Source: Candidatus Gastranaerophilales bacterium
GTDB taxonomy: Bacteria > Cyanobacteriota > Vampirovibrionia > Gastranaerophilales > Gastranaerophilaceae
Assembly: GCA_900752845.1 (NCBI GenBank)
Contig: CAADWU010000022.1
Span: 1 to 10,733 of the forward strand
DNA length: 10,733 nt
Reading direction: 5' to 3'
The notes beneath the pieces were generated by a model, which did not search any database, was not told where the DNA came from, and saw nothing but the letters and a program-made list of their open reading frames with translations. Positions within the stretch are counted from its first letter, which is position 1; each line of letters begins with the position of its first letter. Of the stretch, positions 1 to 6,627 are shown piece by piece. The translations under genes were made by a program, and so were the position numbers.

Positions 1-414
1 TTATATACTTTAGGAAGTTCAAAACAGGTTCCGAAAGGTAAAAAATATTTTGCTGTTGACGGCGGTATGGCTGATAATGCAAGACCTTCTATGTATCAGG
101 CTGAATACTTTGCACAAGTCGCAAACAAACCGGACTTTGAACTTGCACAAACTGTTACAATTGCAGGAAGATTTTGTGAATCCGGAGATATTTTGATTAA
201 AAATATTACTTTGCCTGAACTTGAAGAAGGTGATATATTGTGTGTTTACAATACAGGTGCTTATAATTATTCCATGGCTTCGAATTACAATCGTGTACAA
301 AAACCTGCAATGGTACTTGTAAATAATTCACAATCTGATATTATAGTAAAGAGAGAGACATTAGAAGATTTAATTTCTCATGATGTTATACCTGATAGGT
401 TGAAAAATAAATGA
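1..414 (+). CDS. lysA: Diaminopimelate decarboxylase, C-terminal part (5' end outside window)
   Basis: This PLP-dependent cytoplasmic enzyme removes CO2 from meso-diaminopimelate, the last step of lysine synthesis. Only the last 137 residues are present; the frame is open from base 1, so the gene starts before the window. The visible part is the C-terminal beta-barrel half of the alanine racemase-like fold. It has VDGGMADNARP at about visible residues 19-29, the CESGD signature at 59-63 whose Cys acts across the dimer in this family, and GAYNYSMAS at 86-94, whose Tyr normally lies near PLP. Its TGA stop overlaps the ATG of cdaA (ATGA, 411-414), so the two are probably cotranscribed and coupled. 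An internal ATG at 67 is not the start, because recognisable family sequence continues upstream of it. The related arginine or carboxynorspermidine decarboxylases are less likely given the CESGD and GAY motifs. Confidence 0.93.
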   Translation, partial: LYTLGSSKQVPKGKKYFAVDGGMADNARPSMYQAEYFAQVANKPDFELAQTVTIAGRFCESGDILIKNITLPELEEGDILCVYNTGAYNYSMASNYNRVQKPAMVLVNNSQSDIIVKRETLEDLISHDVIPDRLKNK

Positions 415-1322
415 TAAATGAAATTCTGGCATATATTTTAAAATATATCGGTACACTGGAAATGACTTTTAACTGGTCAGATTTTATCCAGATAGTGTTC
501 CTTGCCGGAGTTTTGCTGTTCTTATATAAAAGATTTATCAAAAATACTCCATCCGAAAAATTTGTTAAAGGTCTTTTAATCATCGTATTTGTATGGGTTT
601 TCAGTGAAGTTCTTTTGAGAATTGATTTGAAAATTATCGGTATGTTTTTAAAAGCTGTCGTAACTCTTGTTTCTTTAAGCTTAATCGTTATATTCCAGCC
701 TGAATTGAGAAGATTTTTAGGATTTCTGGGGCAGGTCGATTTTATCAGTCGTGCATTTGCATCTAACAATACAAGAAGCAAAACTCAAAAAATTGATGTT
801 ATAAAAGAGTTGATTGAAAGTGTTAAATACCTTTCAAAATCTCACACAGGTGCTCTAATCGTATTTCAAAGCGATTTAAGCCATACATATACTGATGTCG
901 GGACAAAGTTAAACGCAGATTTATCAACCGAACTTATTTTAACTATTTTTCATCCTAATACACCTTTGCATGACGGTGCTGTTGTAATAAACGGTGATAA
1001 AATTATATCAGCAGGTGTTCTTCTTCCTTTGACAGAAGATCCTAAACTCAGCTGGAAATACGGCACCCGGCATAGAGCTGCTATCGGAATGACTGAAACC
1101 AGTGATGCAGCCTGCCTTGTTGTTTCTGAAGAAACCGGAGATGTTTCAATTGCAATTGACGGCTCTTTGAAAAAATATGAGGATCTTGTAACTCTAAAAG
1201 CAGATTTGGAAAATATTCTCGGTTATAAAAAAGAACAGGAAGACGAATCTAAAACCATATTTAAAATAAATAATTTTATGACAATTAAGAGAAATACAAA
1301 GAAAGAGTCCGGTAAGATTTAA
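411..1322 (+). CDS. cdaA: Diadenylate cyclase CdaA (c-di-AMP synthase)
   Basis: CdaA is a membrane-anchored enzyme that condenses two ATP into cyclic di-AMP, which in other bacteria controls potassium and osmolyte transport and cell-wall homeostasis. The 303-residue protein has three hydrophobic segments at about 25-40, 52-68 and 76-97, then a DAC (DisA_N) domain at about 100-270. The two catalytic signatures are intact: DGA at 188-190 within LHDGAVV, and RHR at 220-222 within GTRHRAAIG. Length and layout match CdaA rather than DisA, which has no N-terminal membrane segments and has a C-terminal DNA-binding part. A Lys/Glu-rich tail of about 30 residues follows the domain. The ATG at 411 overlaps the lysA stop, and an AGG lies 11 nt upstream, a spacing also seen at other starts in this window. 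The usual Firmicute neighbours cdaR (YbbR domains) and glmM are absent; a YitT gene follows 2 nt later. Confidence 0.95.
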   Translation: MINEILAYILKYIGTLEMTFNWSDFIQIVFLAGVLLFLYKRFIKNTPSEKFVKGLLIIVFVWVFSEVLLRIDLKIIGMFLKAVVTLVSLSLIVIFQPELRRFLGFLGQVDFISRAFASNNTRSKTQKIDVIKELIESVKYLSKSHTGALIVFQSDLSHTYTDVGTKLNADLSTELILTIFHPNTPLHDGAVVINGDKIISAGVLLPLTEDPKLSWKYGTRHRAAIGMTETSDAACLVVSEETGDVSIAIDGSLKKYEDLVTLKADLENILGYKKEQEDESKTIFKINNFMTIKRNTKKESGKI

Positions 1323-1324
1323 TT

Positions 1325-2203
1325 ATGCCAGAGAGAAAATTAACTAAAAGAGAACTGTTTTTTACATTTTTATCAAAAATATTTTTTCTGACCTTAGGTC
1401 CGTTTATTGCAGCTTTTGCTCTTGAAGTTTTCCTTGTTCCAAACAATATTATTGATGGCGGTATTGTTGGTATTTCTATAATCTTAAGCTATCTGAGCAA
1501 AATAAACTTAGGTCTTCTGGTCTTTGTAATAAATATACCATTCTTTTTGCTTGCATTTAACAAGATAGGTAAAAAGTTTGTTATACAAACTTTCTATGCA
1601 ATCGGAATGCTTTCTTTGTTTATTAATTTATTCACTACACATCAGCATCCCGTAACTCATGATTTGCTTTTATCTACAGTATTCGGAGGTATTATTCTCG
1701 GTACTGGTGTTGGTTTGGTATTAAAAAACGGCGGTTCACTTGACGGAACAGAAATTATGTCGCTGGTTTTATCCAAAAAATTTGGATTTTCCGTAGGTGA
1801 ATGGATAATGGCGTTTAATATATTTATTTATGGTGCATCAGGTCTTGTTTTTGGTTGGAATAAAGCAATGTATGCAGTTCTGACTTATTTTATAGCATTC
1901 AGAGTGATAGATGTTGTTTTGGAAGGTTTAAATTCTGCAAAATCTATTAGAGTAATAAGTGATAAAGCTTATGAAATCGGTCAGGAGCTTCTTGATAAAT
2001 TAGATTTGGGGGTTACATATTTAAAAGGTGTCGGAGCATATTCAGGAACCGAAAAAACTCTTATTTACTGTGTTGTTTCAAGGCTTGAAATGGCAAGAAT
2101 GAAACAAATAATAAGAGAAATTGATCCTACGGCATTTATTTCTGTTGTAGATGTTCACGAGGTCTACGGCGGCAGAACCCGAAAACGAATTGATAAAATT
2201 TAA
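1325..2203 (+). CDS. YitT family membrane protein (DUF161 repeats plus C-terminal DUF2179)
   Basis: This is a polytopic inner-membrane protein of the YitT family, whose molecular function is not established. The 292 residues start with a short basic N-terminus. About five or six hydrophobic segments follow, at roughly 15-35, 45-57, 63-78, 85-103, 114-133 and 158-200. The family signatures are VPNNIIDGG at 38-46 and GGSLDGTEI at 136-144, which are the two DUF161 half-repeats. The soluble end at about 210-283 is a DUF2179 (YitT_C) domain, with GVTYLKGVGAYSG at 229-241, CVVSR at 249-253 and EIDPTAF at 265-271; this fold resembles small ligand-binding regulatory domains. It starts 2 nt after cdaA and so is almost certainly cotranscribed. 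Any part in c-di-AMP biology is inference from position only. A predicted promoter for the next gene begins just after its stop. Confidence 0.9.
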   Translation: MPERKLTKRELFFTFLSKIFFLTLGPFIAAFALEVFLVPNNIIDGGIVGISIILSYLSKINLGLLVFVINIPFFLLAFNKIGKKFVIQTFYAIGMLSLFINLFTTHQHPVTHDLLLSTVFGGIILGTGVGLVLKNGGSLDGTEIMSLVLSKKFGFSVGEWIMAFNIFIYGASGLVFGWNKAMYAVLTYFIAFRVIDVVLEGLNSAKSIRVISDKAYEIGQELLDKLDLGVTYLKGVGAYSGTEKTLIYCVVSRLEMARMKQIIREIDPTAFISVVDVHEVYGGRTRKRIDKI

Positions 2204-2207
2204 CATA

Positions 2208-2236
2208 TAGACATTTATTTTAAAATATAGTATTAT
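2208..2236 (+). promoter_or_regulatory. Predicted sigma70-type promoter of the small hypothetical gene
   Basis: TAGACA at 2208-2213 and TATTAT at 2231-2236 each differ from the -35 and -10 consensus at one base and are separated by exactly 17 nt. A start site near 2243 would give a leader of about 20 nt containing AAGGA at 2250-2254, about 10 nt before the ATG at 2264. It lies in the 60-nt gap after yitT, which suggests the next gene is transcribed on its own as well as, or instead of, by read-through. Confidence 0.6.
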
Positions 2237-2263
2237 ATTTGTACGTAATAAGGATAGAAGAAG

Positions 2264-2611
2264 ATGGCAAAAAATATTGATACAGTTCCAATAGAGGTAA
2301 GCATTTTAACTGCGGACCATGATATTAAAGGTGTGGTTCACGTTTCAAAATATACTAATACAAACAGAGAATTAACTGACCTTTTAAATGACAGAGAAAG
2401 AAGATTTTTAGCAGTTACAAACGCAGAGATTTTCCCTCGTAATTCAAACCAATCTCCAAGAAAATATAATTTTTTGGAAATTCACATGGATTATGTTTTA
2501 ATGGTTCACCCTTCTTCTCAGGCTGTTTTCCAGGAATCAGGAAAAACTCAGGAAGATATAACACGTTTTAGAGAACTGAGATTGAAATTAAATCAAACAA
2601 AACCGTTTTAG
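2264..2611 (+). CDS. Conserved hypothetical small cytoplasmic protein (possibly DUF6812-like)
   Basis: The function is unknown. The protein has 115 residues, with no signal peptide and no membrane segment. The N-terminal two thirds alternate hydrophobic and polar residues in a way that suggests a small beta-rich domain: PIEVSIL at 9-15, IKGVVHV at 21-27, then RELTDLLND at 35-43, RRFLAVTNAEIF at 46-57 and NFLEIHMDYVLMV at 69-81. This 'modify/regulate-surface, RELxDLLN, RFLxVTxAEI' pattern resembles a family of short uncharacterised proteins that I tentatively associate with DUF6812; the name is from memory. The C-terminal 25 residues look helical and charged. It has its own promoter-like sequence and a strong terminator, so it is probably a single-gene unit. 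The ATG at 2264 has AAGGA about 10 nt upstream. Confidence 0.8.
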   Translation: MAKNIDTVPIEVSILTADHDIKGVVHVSKYTNTNRELTDLLNDRERRFLAVTNAEIFPRNSNQSPRKYNFLEIHMDYVLMVHPSSQAVFQESGKTQEDITRFRELRLKLNQTKPF

Positions 2612-2612
2612 T

Positions 2613-2647
2613 AAAAAAAAGATACCTGTTAAAGGTATCTTTTTTTT
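2613..2647. terminator. Strong bidirectional intrinsic terminator
   Basis: A perfect 14-bp inverted repeat pairs 2613-2626 (A8 then GATACC) with 2634-2647 (GGTATC then T8) around a 7-nt loop. Read either way it gives a GC-containing stem followed by a run of U. It begins 2 nt after the stop of the small + strand gene and ends 2 nt before the stop of the convergent - strand gene, so it probably terminates both transcripts. Confidence 0.92.
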
Positions 2648-2649
2648 AT

Positions 2650-3441
2650 TTATTGTTTATTTGCTTTATTTTTTGCTTCTTCTAAAAGGTTTGAGGAATG
2701 TTTTTCGCTGACTTGAGCAGTTTGTATTCCTTTAAACTGAGTGTTTGGAGCTTTTAACTCGTTTGCAGTTGTTTTCGGGCTGTAAGTATTTTTTGTCTCT
2801 TTGTGAACAGGTACCGGTTTATCATTTCTGCACATCCATGCTTTTGTTTTATCTGCTAAAGGTGTAGCGATAAACGGAACTATTACACGTTTTGCAATAA
2901 TTGTTGAAGCTACAAGTGATGTTAAATATCCGAAAGCTGTTACCAGACCTTTTTTGTCTGCTTCTCTGGCTTTGTGGAATTCTTTACCTGTCATACCTTT
3001 TAATTTGTCTATTTTGTTTAATTGAGCCTGTAAAGCTTTATCGGCAGATCTTGTGAAATTTTTGCCGAACAATGAATTAAACATTTTTGCTTGAACTTTT
3101 TTGTTTGATATAGTGAAGAACATTAATAACTGCATTGCAATCATTAAACCGCCGTTTGCAAGGTCTAATGCAGCAACGAATTTACGTTTGTCATCAGGTA
3201 TTTTTTTGTTGTTTAAACTTTGTTTTACATATAAATAACATCCCAAACCGTCTTTTAAAACGATAGAACCTACACCGATTGCTGACATAAATTTAGCATT
3301 ATCGATTTCATAGTTAGGGAATGTTTTGTTCTTCATCCATTTGCTTCTGGACAAGCCCAAAATAGGTTCTCTTATGCATTTATCAACAATTTTTGTTCCA
3401 ATATTTGTTTGAGAGTTTGGCGAAATTTTTGGTACGTTCAT
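2650..3441 (-). CDS. Unrecognised membrane protein with three hydrophobic segments
   Basis: I do not recognise a named family. The 263-residue protein has no classical signal peptide. Hydrophobic segments lie at about 52-73, 88-111 and 165-193. Between the first two is IPDDKRKF at 81-88; between the second and third is a Lys-rich, helical stretch of about 50 residues (112-164) including ALQAQLNKIDKLKGM. After the third comes VPFIATPLADK at 188-198, then a polar, probably disordered tail with TQFKG at 234-238 and an EEAKNKANK end. The arrangement matches the upstream gene's product (TM, DD/DE..R motif, TM, helical linker, TM, Pro-rich exit), so the two may be distant paralogues. Its ATG overlaps the upstream TAA by one base (TAATG), with a strong GAGGTG ribosome site at 3447-3452 inside the upstream gene, implying translational coupling. 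It ends at the shared terminator. Confidence 0.75.
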   Translation of the reverse strand: MNVPKISPNSQTNIGTKIVDKCIREPILGLSRSKWMKNKTFPNYEIDNAKFMSAIGVGSIVLKDGLGCYLYVKQSLNNKKIPDDKRKFVAALDLANGGLMIAMQLLMFFTISNKKVQAKMFNSLFGKNFTRSADKALQAQLNKIDKLKGMTGKEFHKAREADKKGLVTAFGYLTSLVASTIIAKRVIVPFIATPLADKTKAWMCRNDKPVPVHKETKNTYSPKTTANELKAPNTQFKGIQTAQVSEKHSSNLLEEAKNKANKQ

Positions 3442-4865
3442 TATTTCACCTCACTGTTCTTGGTTGCTTTTTCAACCAGTTCTTTAGCTTCGTTTCCATG
3501 CTTTTTGTTTGAAAGGTTCGGGAATACAGCATCCATAAAGCGAGGATAAATCCAGTTTAATAATGAGCAGGTTACAGGAAGCATCGCAAGCGCAACAACC
3601 AGAGTTGAGATACGTTTAACACCCTCAAGGTGTTTTTTTGTTATTGATTTTAATTTGGATGCAACTTCTTCTGAGAAGATTTTATCAGCAAGTCTGAATT
3701 CTTTGCCTGCTTCTTTAAATGCTTTGACTTTTTTAGTGAACATTGTTTCAATTTCTGAAACGGTTTTTCCTTCTGTGATAGCTTTTTGAACTTCTTCAAG
3801 GAATTGTATTGTTTCTTTGTGTTCAGTTACTCTTGAAGCGATACTTTTTTGAACTTCTGCTGCTACCTGTTCTTTTGATGTGAAACCTTTGTATTTTTCA
3901 ACGTGACCGAGCATTTTTTTAACTTTTTCAGCCATATCATATTTACCGGCACTTGCTAAGTCTTTTGTTTCTGAAATTATATCTAACAGGTGAGTATTAG
4001 CTTTGTTTGCTTTTAAAGCTTTGTGTTTATTTTTTAAGTAGCTTTTTATGTCTGAAACTTTTTCTGTTGTATTAATTTTTTCAGCCATTTCTTCTAAAAG
4101 TTGTTTTGATTCATCGTAATGAGTACGATAGAATTCACTTCTTTCAACCCTTTTCGGAAGTTTTGTTTTGTCACATCTTTCAAGCTGTTCTTTTTCATCT
4201 TTAATAATATCGTCGACAGTTTTTCTTAAAAGGTCTTTATATTTGTTGTCATCCATTTTCTTAGGATCAGGAACATTTCTAAAGTTGTAATAAACGGTAT
4301 TTTCTTTTTTGATAGTATTTATGAGTTGTTTGTCCTGATTTTCAATAAATTCATTAACCTTGTCAGTCAGCTGTTTTTTAGTCATTTCAGGATGAAGTTT
4401 TTTCATCATTCTTTCAACATAACTCTTATCTTTAAACGGTGTCATGTTGCATTCTTCATCAAACCAGCCAGTATTTGCCATTGAATTTATGCATTTGACA
4501 AACGGAATTGTAATTGCACCTTGGGTTGCAACTGCAAGAACTGCGGAAACAGGTTGTCTCCATGCTGAATATGTTCTTGTATCTTCATCTGTTTTTGAAA
4601 GAGGATTGTATTTGATAAATATTGGTGCCAAAAGTCCGGTACCTAAAGCGTTAATACAAATATCCTGGAGTTCTCCGATATTACTTTTTAATTTGTTAAT
4701 ACCTCTCAGCACAGGAGTATTTAACACATTAATTTCTTTTTCGATTACTGATTGTGATACATTTCCCTGAAAACTTGTCTGATTTGTATGTGCTTGTCTA
4801 TATGCAGGTTTTTGAGCCTGATATTGCGCACTGGAAATATTTAAGTTAACCTTTTCTACTTTCAT
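3441..4865 (-). CDS. Unrecognised membrane protein with long helical, repeat-containing central domain
   Basis: This 474-residue protein belongs to no family I can name. The N-terminal 40 residues are polar and Gln-rich, with TSFQGN at 30-35. Hydrophobic segments lie at about 68-84, 105-125 and 416-440, with the motif TDEDTRTYSAW at 92-102 between the first two. Between the second and third is a roughly 290-residue charged region, mostly predicted helix by its Lys/Glu/Leu pattern, with likely coiled coils. Within it, residues 248-295 align without gaps to 347-394 (16 of 48 identical), suggesting an internal duplication. The third segment is followed by YPRFMDAVFPNL at 440-451 and a short charged tail. 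An AGGA lies about 8 nt before the ATG. The 69-nt gap upstream is AT-rich (TATATATATA at 4895-4904), but I see no convincing -35/-10 pair. It is the first gene of a two-gene unit. Confidence 0.75.
   Translation of the reverse strand: MKVEKVNLNISSAQYQAQKPAYRQAHTNQTSFQGNVSQSVIEKEINVLNTPVLRGINKLKSNIGELQDICINALGTGLLAPIFIKYNPLSKTDEDTRTYSAWRQPVSAVLAVATQGAITIPFVKCINSMANTGWFDEECNMTPFKDKSYVERMMKKLHPEMTKKQLTDKVNEFIENQDKQLINTIKKENTVYYNFRNVPDPKKMDDNKYKDLLRKTVDDIIKDEKEQLERCDKTKLPKRVERSEFYRTHYDESKQLLEEMAEKINTTEKVSDIKSYLKNKHKALKANKANTHLLDIISETKDLASAGKYDMAEKVKKMLGHVEKYKGFTSKEQVAAEVQKSIASRVTEHKETIQFLEEVQKAITEGKTVSEIETMFTKKVKAFKEAGKEFRLADKIFSEEVASKLKSITKKHLEGVKRISTLVVALAMLPVTCSLLNWIYPRFMDAVFPNLSNKKHGNEAKELVEKATKNSEVK
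3684..4124 (-). repeat. Internal protein-level duplication, two copies 99 residues apart
   Basis: In the 474-residue protein, residues 248-295 (bases 3981-4124) align without gaps to residues 347-394 (bases 3684-3827). Sixteen of 48 positions are identical, including QxLEE at 255-259/354-358, I264/I363, VS-I at 270-273/369-372, K-KA-K at 280-285/379-384, and L-D at 293-295/392-394. Many other pairs are conservative (L/F, S/T, D/E, M/V). The match is visible only at protein level. Charged helical sequence can align by chance, so this is a candidate. Confidence 0.4.
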
Positions 4866-4934
4866 TTTAATTTTCCTAAAACGATGAAACCTTCTATATA
4901 TATAGAGGACTAAACATAATAAAAATTGCTAGTT

Positions 4935-6563
4935 TTAGCTGTTATTATTAAGTTTTGTGAACTTAATCACTGTCCAATTTCCTTTCTGTTCAACACGTCT
5001 GATAGAAAGGGTTTTCAGCATCTCATAAAACGTTTTGTTTTTTATATATGAGAATACTAAAAACAAAATAGGTTCTTTGTTATAAGCAGAGTCATTTCCC
5101 GCAACGGTGTTTAAGGAGTTAGGAGAATGATATGAAACGCTGTTTAACACGACCATTACTACACTTTGACCGACTTTCAGATTATCGGTAACATTTTTTT
5201 TGAGCATGCTTTCAAAATGTTCATTAGCATTTTGCAGGAACATGCTTTTGTATAATTCTTTTCCGTTTTTGTAGGTATCTTCATAAGTGTAATTAGAAAG
5301 ATACTGCGGAAAATTACCTTTATCTATAGCAACTGTTCTGTAGTTTGAGAAATCAAAATATTTTTCGAAGCGATTTTGCGGATAATATTCAAGAAGAATA
5401 ATATCATCTTTTTTTAATTCCATGTTATTAAGTATGTCAGTTACTATTTTATGACCTTCCGCACGTCTGATTTTTGGGGCGGAATACTGATTGAATGTCA
5501 GATAGCCCAAAGTTAGCAGGCAGTAAAATCCTATAAGAAAATTTTTTAAAACTTTATTGTCAGCTTCAGTCACACCGAAGCATACCAGATATATTAGTAT
5601 AGGATAAATTTCGATTGAATATTTGGTTATAAATACAAGTTTACCTGAAAGTGATGCGGCTATTAGAACAAGAACAGTTAAAGCTGCAACGCTAAACAGT
5701 TCTCTGTTCAATTTATTTTTCATTAAAGCTATAATTATGAAACCTATTGCAATCAATGCAGGTGCAATCATACAAAATGCAAGTTTCGGAGAGTAAAAGA
5801 AGTTATCAGGTGCATTTGTAAGGTTCGTAAGAACAGGTGAAAAATAGTCTGTGAACAAAAATCCGATTTTTGATATAGAAAAATGCCCCCACCACTGGGA
5901 AAAAGATTTTGTTGTCAAAACTTTAATTATCAGCGGAGTTAAAAGAATTCCGCCTGTCAGCATGCATATCCATATTGTAATAACAGCCTTTTTAAAACGA
6001 TTATATAAATTGAAACTCAGGAAAACTAAATTAAAGAAAACGAAAACAAAACCGATTGTATGTGTAAAAAGAATTAATAAATTAAAAATAGCACAGAGTA
6101 TAAAGTTTTTTTTATGTGGATAATTTATGCATCGCAGAGTATACAAAAGGCACATGGCTGAAAAGAAAAACAGCACCGAGTAAAATCGGACTTCCTGCGA
6201 GTAATAAATTAAAAACGAACTTATTGCAGTGAAACCTGCACATGCATAAGCCGTTTTTTCATCTTTTTCTCGTCCGACAAAATACATTGCAATGATTGAT
6301 AAAACACCTGCGAACACGGATGTAAGTCTTAAAAGCAAATCGCTGTCGCCAAACAATGTCATAAAAAATTTAAGGTACAAATAATAAAACGGCATGTGAC
6401 ACTGTGACTTTACTGACTGAATAAATCCATCGGCAAAAGGGGTTGATGCAATCATCCAGCTTATGTATTCATCGTTCCATAAACCGTCGGGCTTATTAAT
6501 AAATATAAGCCTTAACACTAAACCTAAGATTATAATTCCAGATATTCCCAAGTGTTTTTTCAC
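4935..6563 (-). CDS. GT39/ArnT-like integral-membrane glycosyltransferase (PMT_2 type)
   Basis: This is a GT-C fold enzyme that in this superfamily moves a sugar from a polyprenyl-phosphate donor to a protein, lipid or polysaccharide on the outer face of the inner membrane. The acceptor cannot be told from sequence. From the GTG start it is 542 residues, with about ten to twelve hydrophobic segments over residues 5-360 and a soluble C-terminal part of about 175 residues. Family marks are WNDE at 29-32, whose acidic pair sits in the first external loop as the catalytic Asp does in GT-C enzymes, CHMPFYYLYLKF at 55-66, FGDSDLLLRL at 71-80 and YSQEVRFYS at 121-129. A longer TTG start at 6572 is possible, but AAGGGG lies only 3 nt from it and 12 nt from the GTG, the latter matching spacing elsewhere here. 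It is divergent from a GT2 gene that probably makes its donor. Confidence 0.88.
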   Translation of the reverse strand: MKKHLGISGIIILGLVLRLIFINKPDGLWNDEYISWMIASTPFADGFIQSVKSQCHMPFYYLYLKFFMTLFGDSDLLLRLTSVFAGVLSIIAMYFVGREKDEKTAYACAGFTAISSFLIYYSQEVRFYSVLFFFSAMCLLYTLRCINYPHKKNFILCAIFNLLILFTHTIGFVFVFFNLVFLSFNLYNRFKKAVITIWICMLTGGILLTPLIIKVLTTKSFSQWWGHFSISKIGFLFTDYFSPVLTNLTNAPDNFFYSPKLAFCMIAPALIAIGFIIIALMKNKLNRELFSVAALTVLVLIAASLSGKLVFITKYSIEIYPILIYLVCFGVTEADNKVLKNFLIGFYCLLTLGYLTFNQYSAPKIRRAEGHKIVTDILNNMELKKDDIILLEYYPQNRFEKYFDFSNYRTVAIDKGNFPQYLSNYTYEDTYKNGKELYKSMFLQNANEHFESMLKKNVTDNLKVGQSVVMVVLNSVSYHSPNSLNTVAGNDSAYNKEPILFLVFSYIKNKTFYEMLKTLSIRRVEQKGNWTVIKFTKLNNNS

Positions 6564-6565
6564 GA

Positions 6566-6594
6566 TTGTCAAAATCCCCTTTTGATTATATAAT
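6566..6594 (+). promoter_or_regulatory. Predicted sigma70-type promoter of the GT2 gene
   Basis: TTGTCA at 6566-6571 and a perfect TATAAT at 6589-6594 are separated by 17 nt. A start near 6601 would give a 27-nt leader that includes the AAAAGGGG ribosome site. The -35 lies at the extreme 5' end of the divergent glycosyltransferase gene. A second TATAAT overlaps on the - strand (6590-6585) but has no good -35 and would start inside the - strand ribosome site. Confidence 0.65.
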
Positions 6595-6619
6595 AAAAAG
6601 AAAAAATTTAAAAGGGGAT
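6574..6619. repeat. 10-bp perfect inverted repeat carrying both divergent ribosome sites
   Basis: ATCCCCTTTT at 6574-6583 and AAAAGGGGAT at 6610-6619 are exact reverse complements separated by 26 nt. Each arm is the purine-rich ribosome binding site of one divergent glycosyltransferase gene: GGGG ends 10 nt before the + strand ATG and 12 nt before the - strand GTG. Shared function as ribosome sites can explain the symmetry, but ten identical bases is more than such sites need, so an operator is possible. Confidence 0.6.
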
Positions 6620-6627
6620 ATTAATAT

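Noticed and set aside
386..781. Open frame on the - strand, 131 codons
   Set aside because: It lies almost wholly inside cdaA, whose frame encodes clear family sequence; no ribosome site or recognisable protein.
4444..4770. Open frame on the + strand, 108 codons
   Set aside because: Antisense to the 474-residue membrane protein gene, with no own signals. The host gene is part of a coupled pair with good ribosome sites.
4894..4921. TATATATATA and TATTAT as -10 boxes for the two-gene membrane-protein unit
   Set aside because: No acceptable -35 lies 16-18 nt upstream of any of them; in such AT-rich DNA the match alone means little.
4921..4939. Possible terminator after the GT39-like gene (GCTA/TAGC stem then T5 on the - strand)
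   Set aside because: Only four base pairs with a 4-nt loop; too weak to claim, so read-through into the membrane-protein pair remains possible.
5851..6123. Open frame on the + strand, 90 codons
   Set aside because: Antisense to the glycosyltransferase gene; a Lys-rich product typical of a shadow frame.
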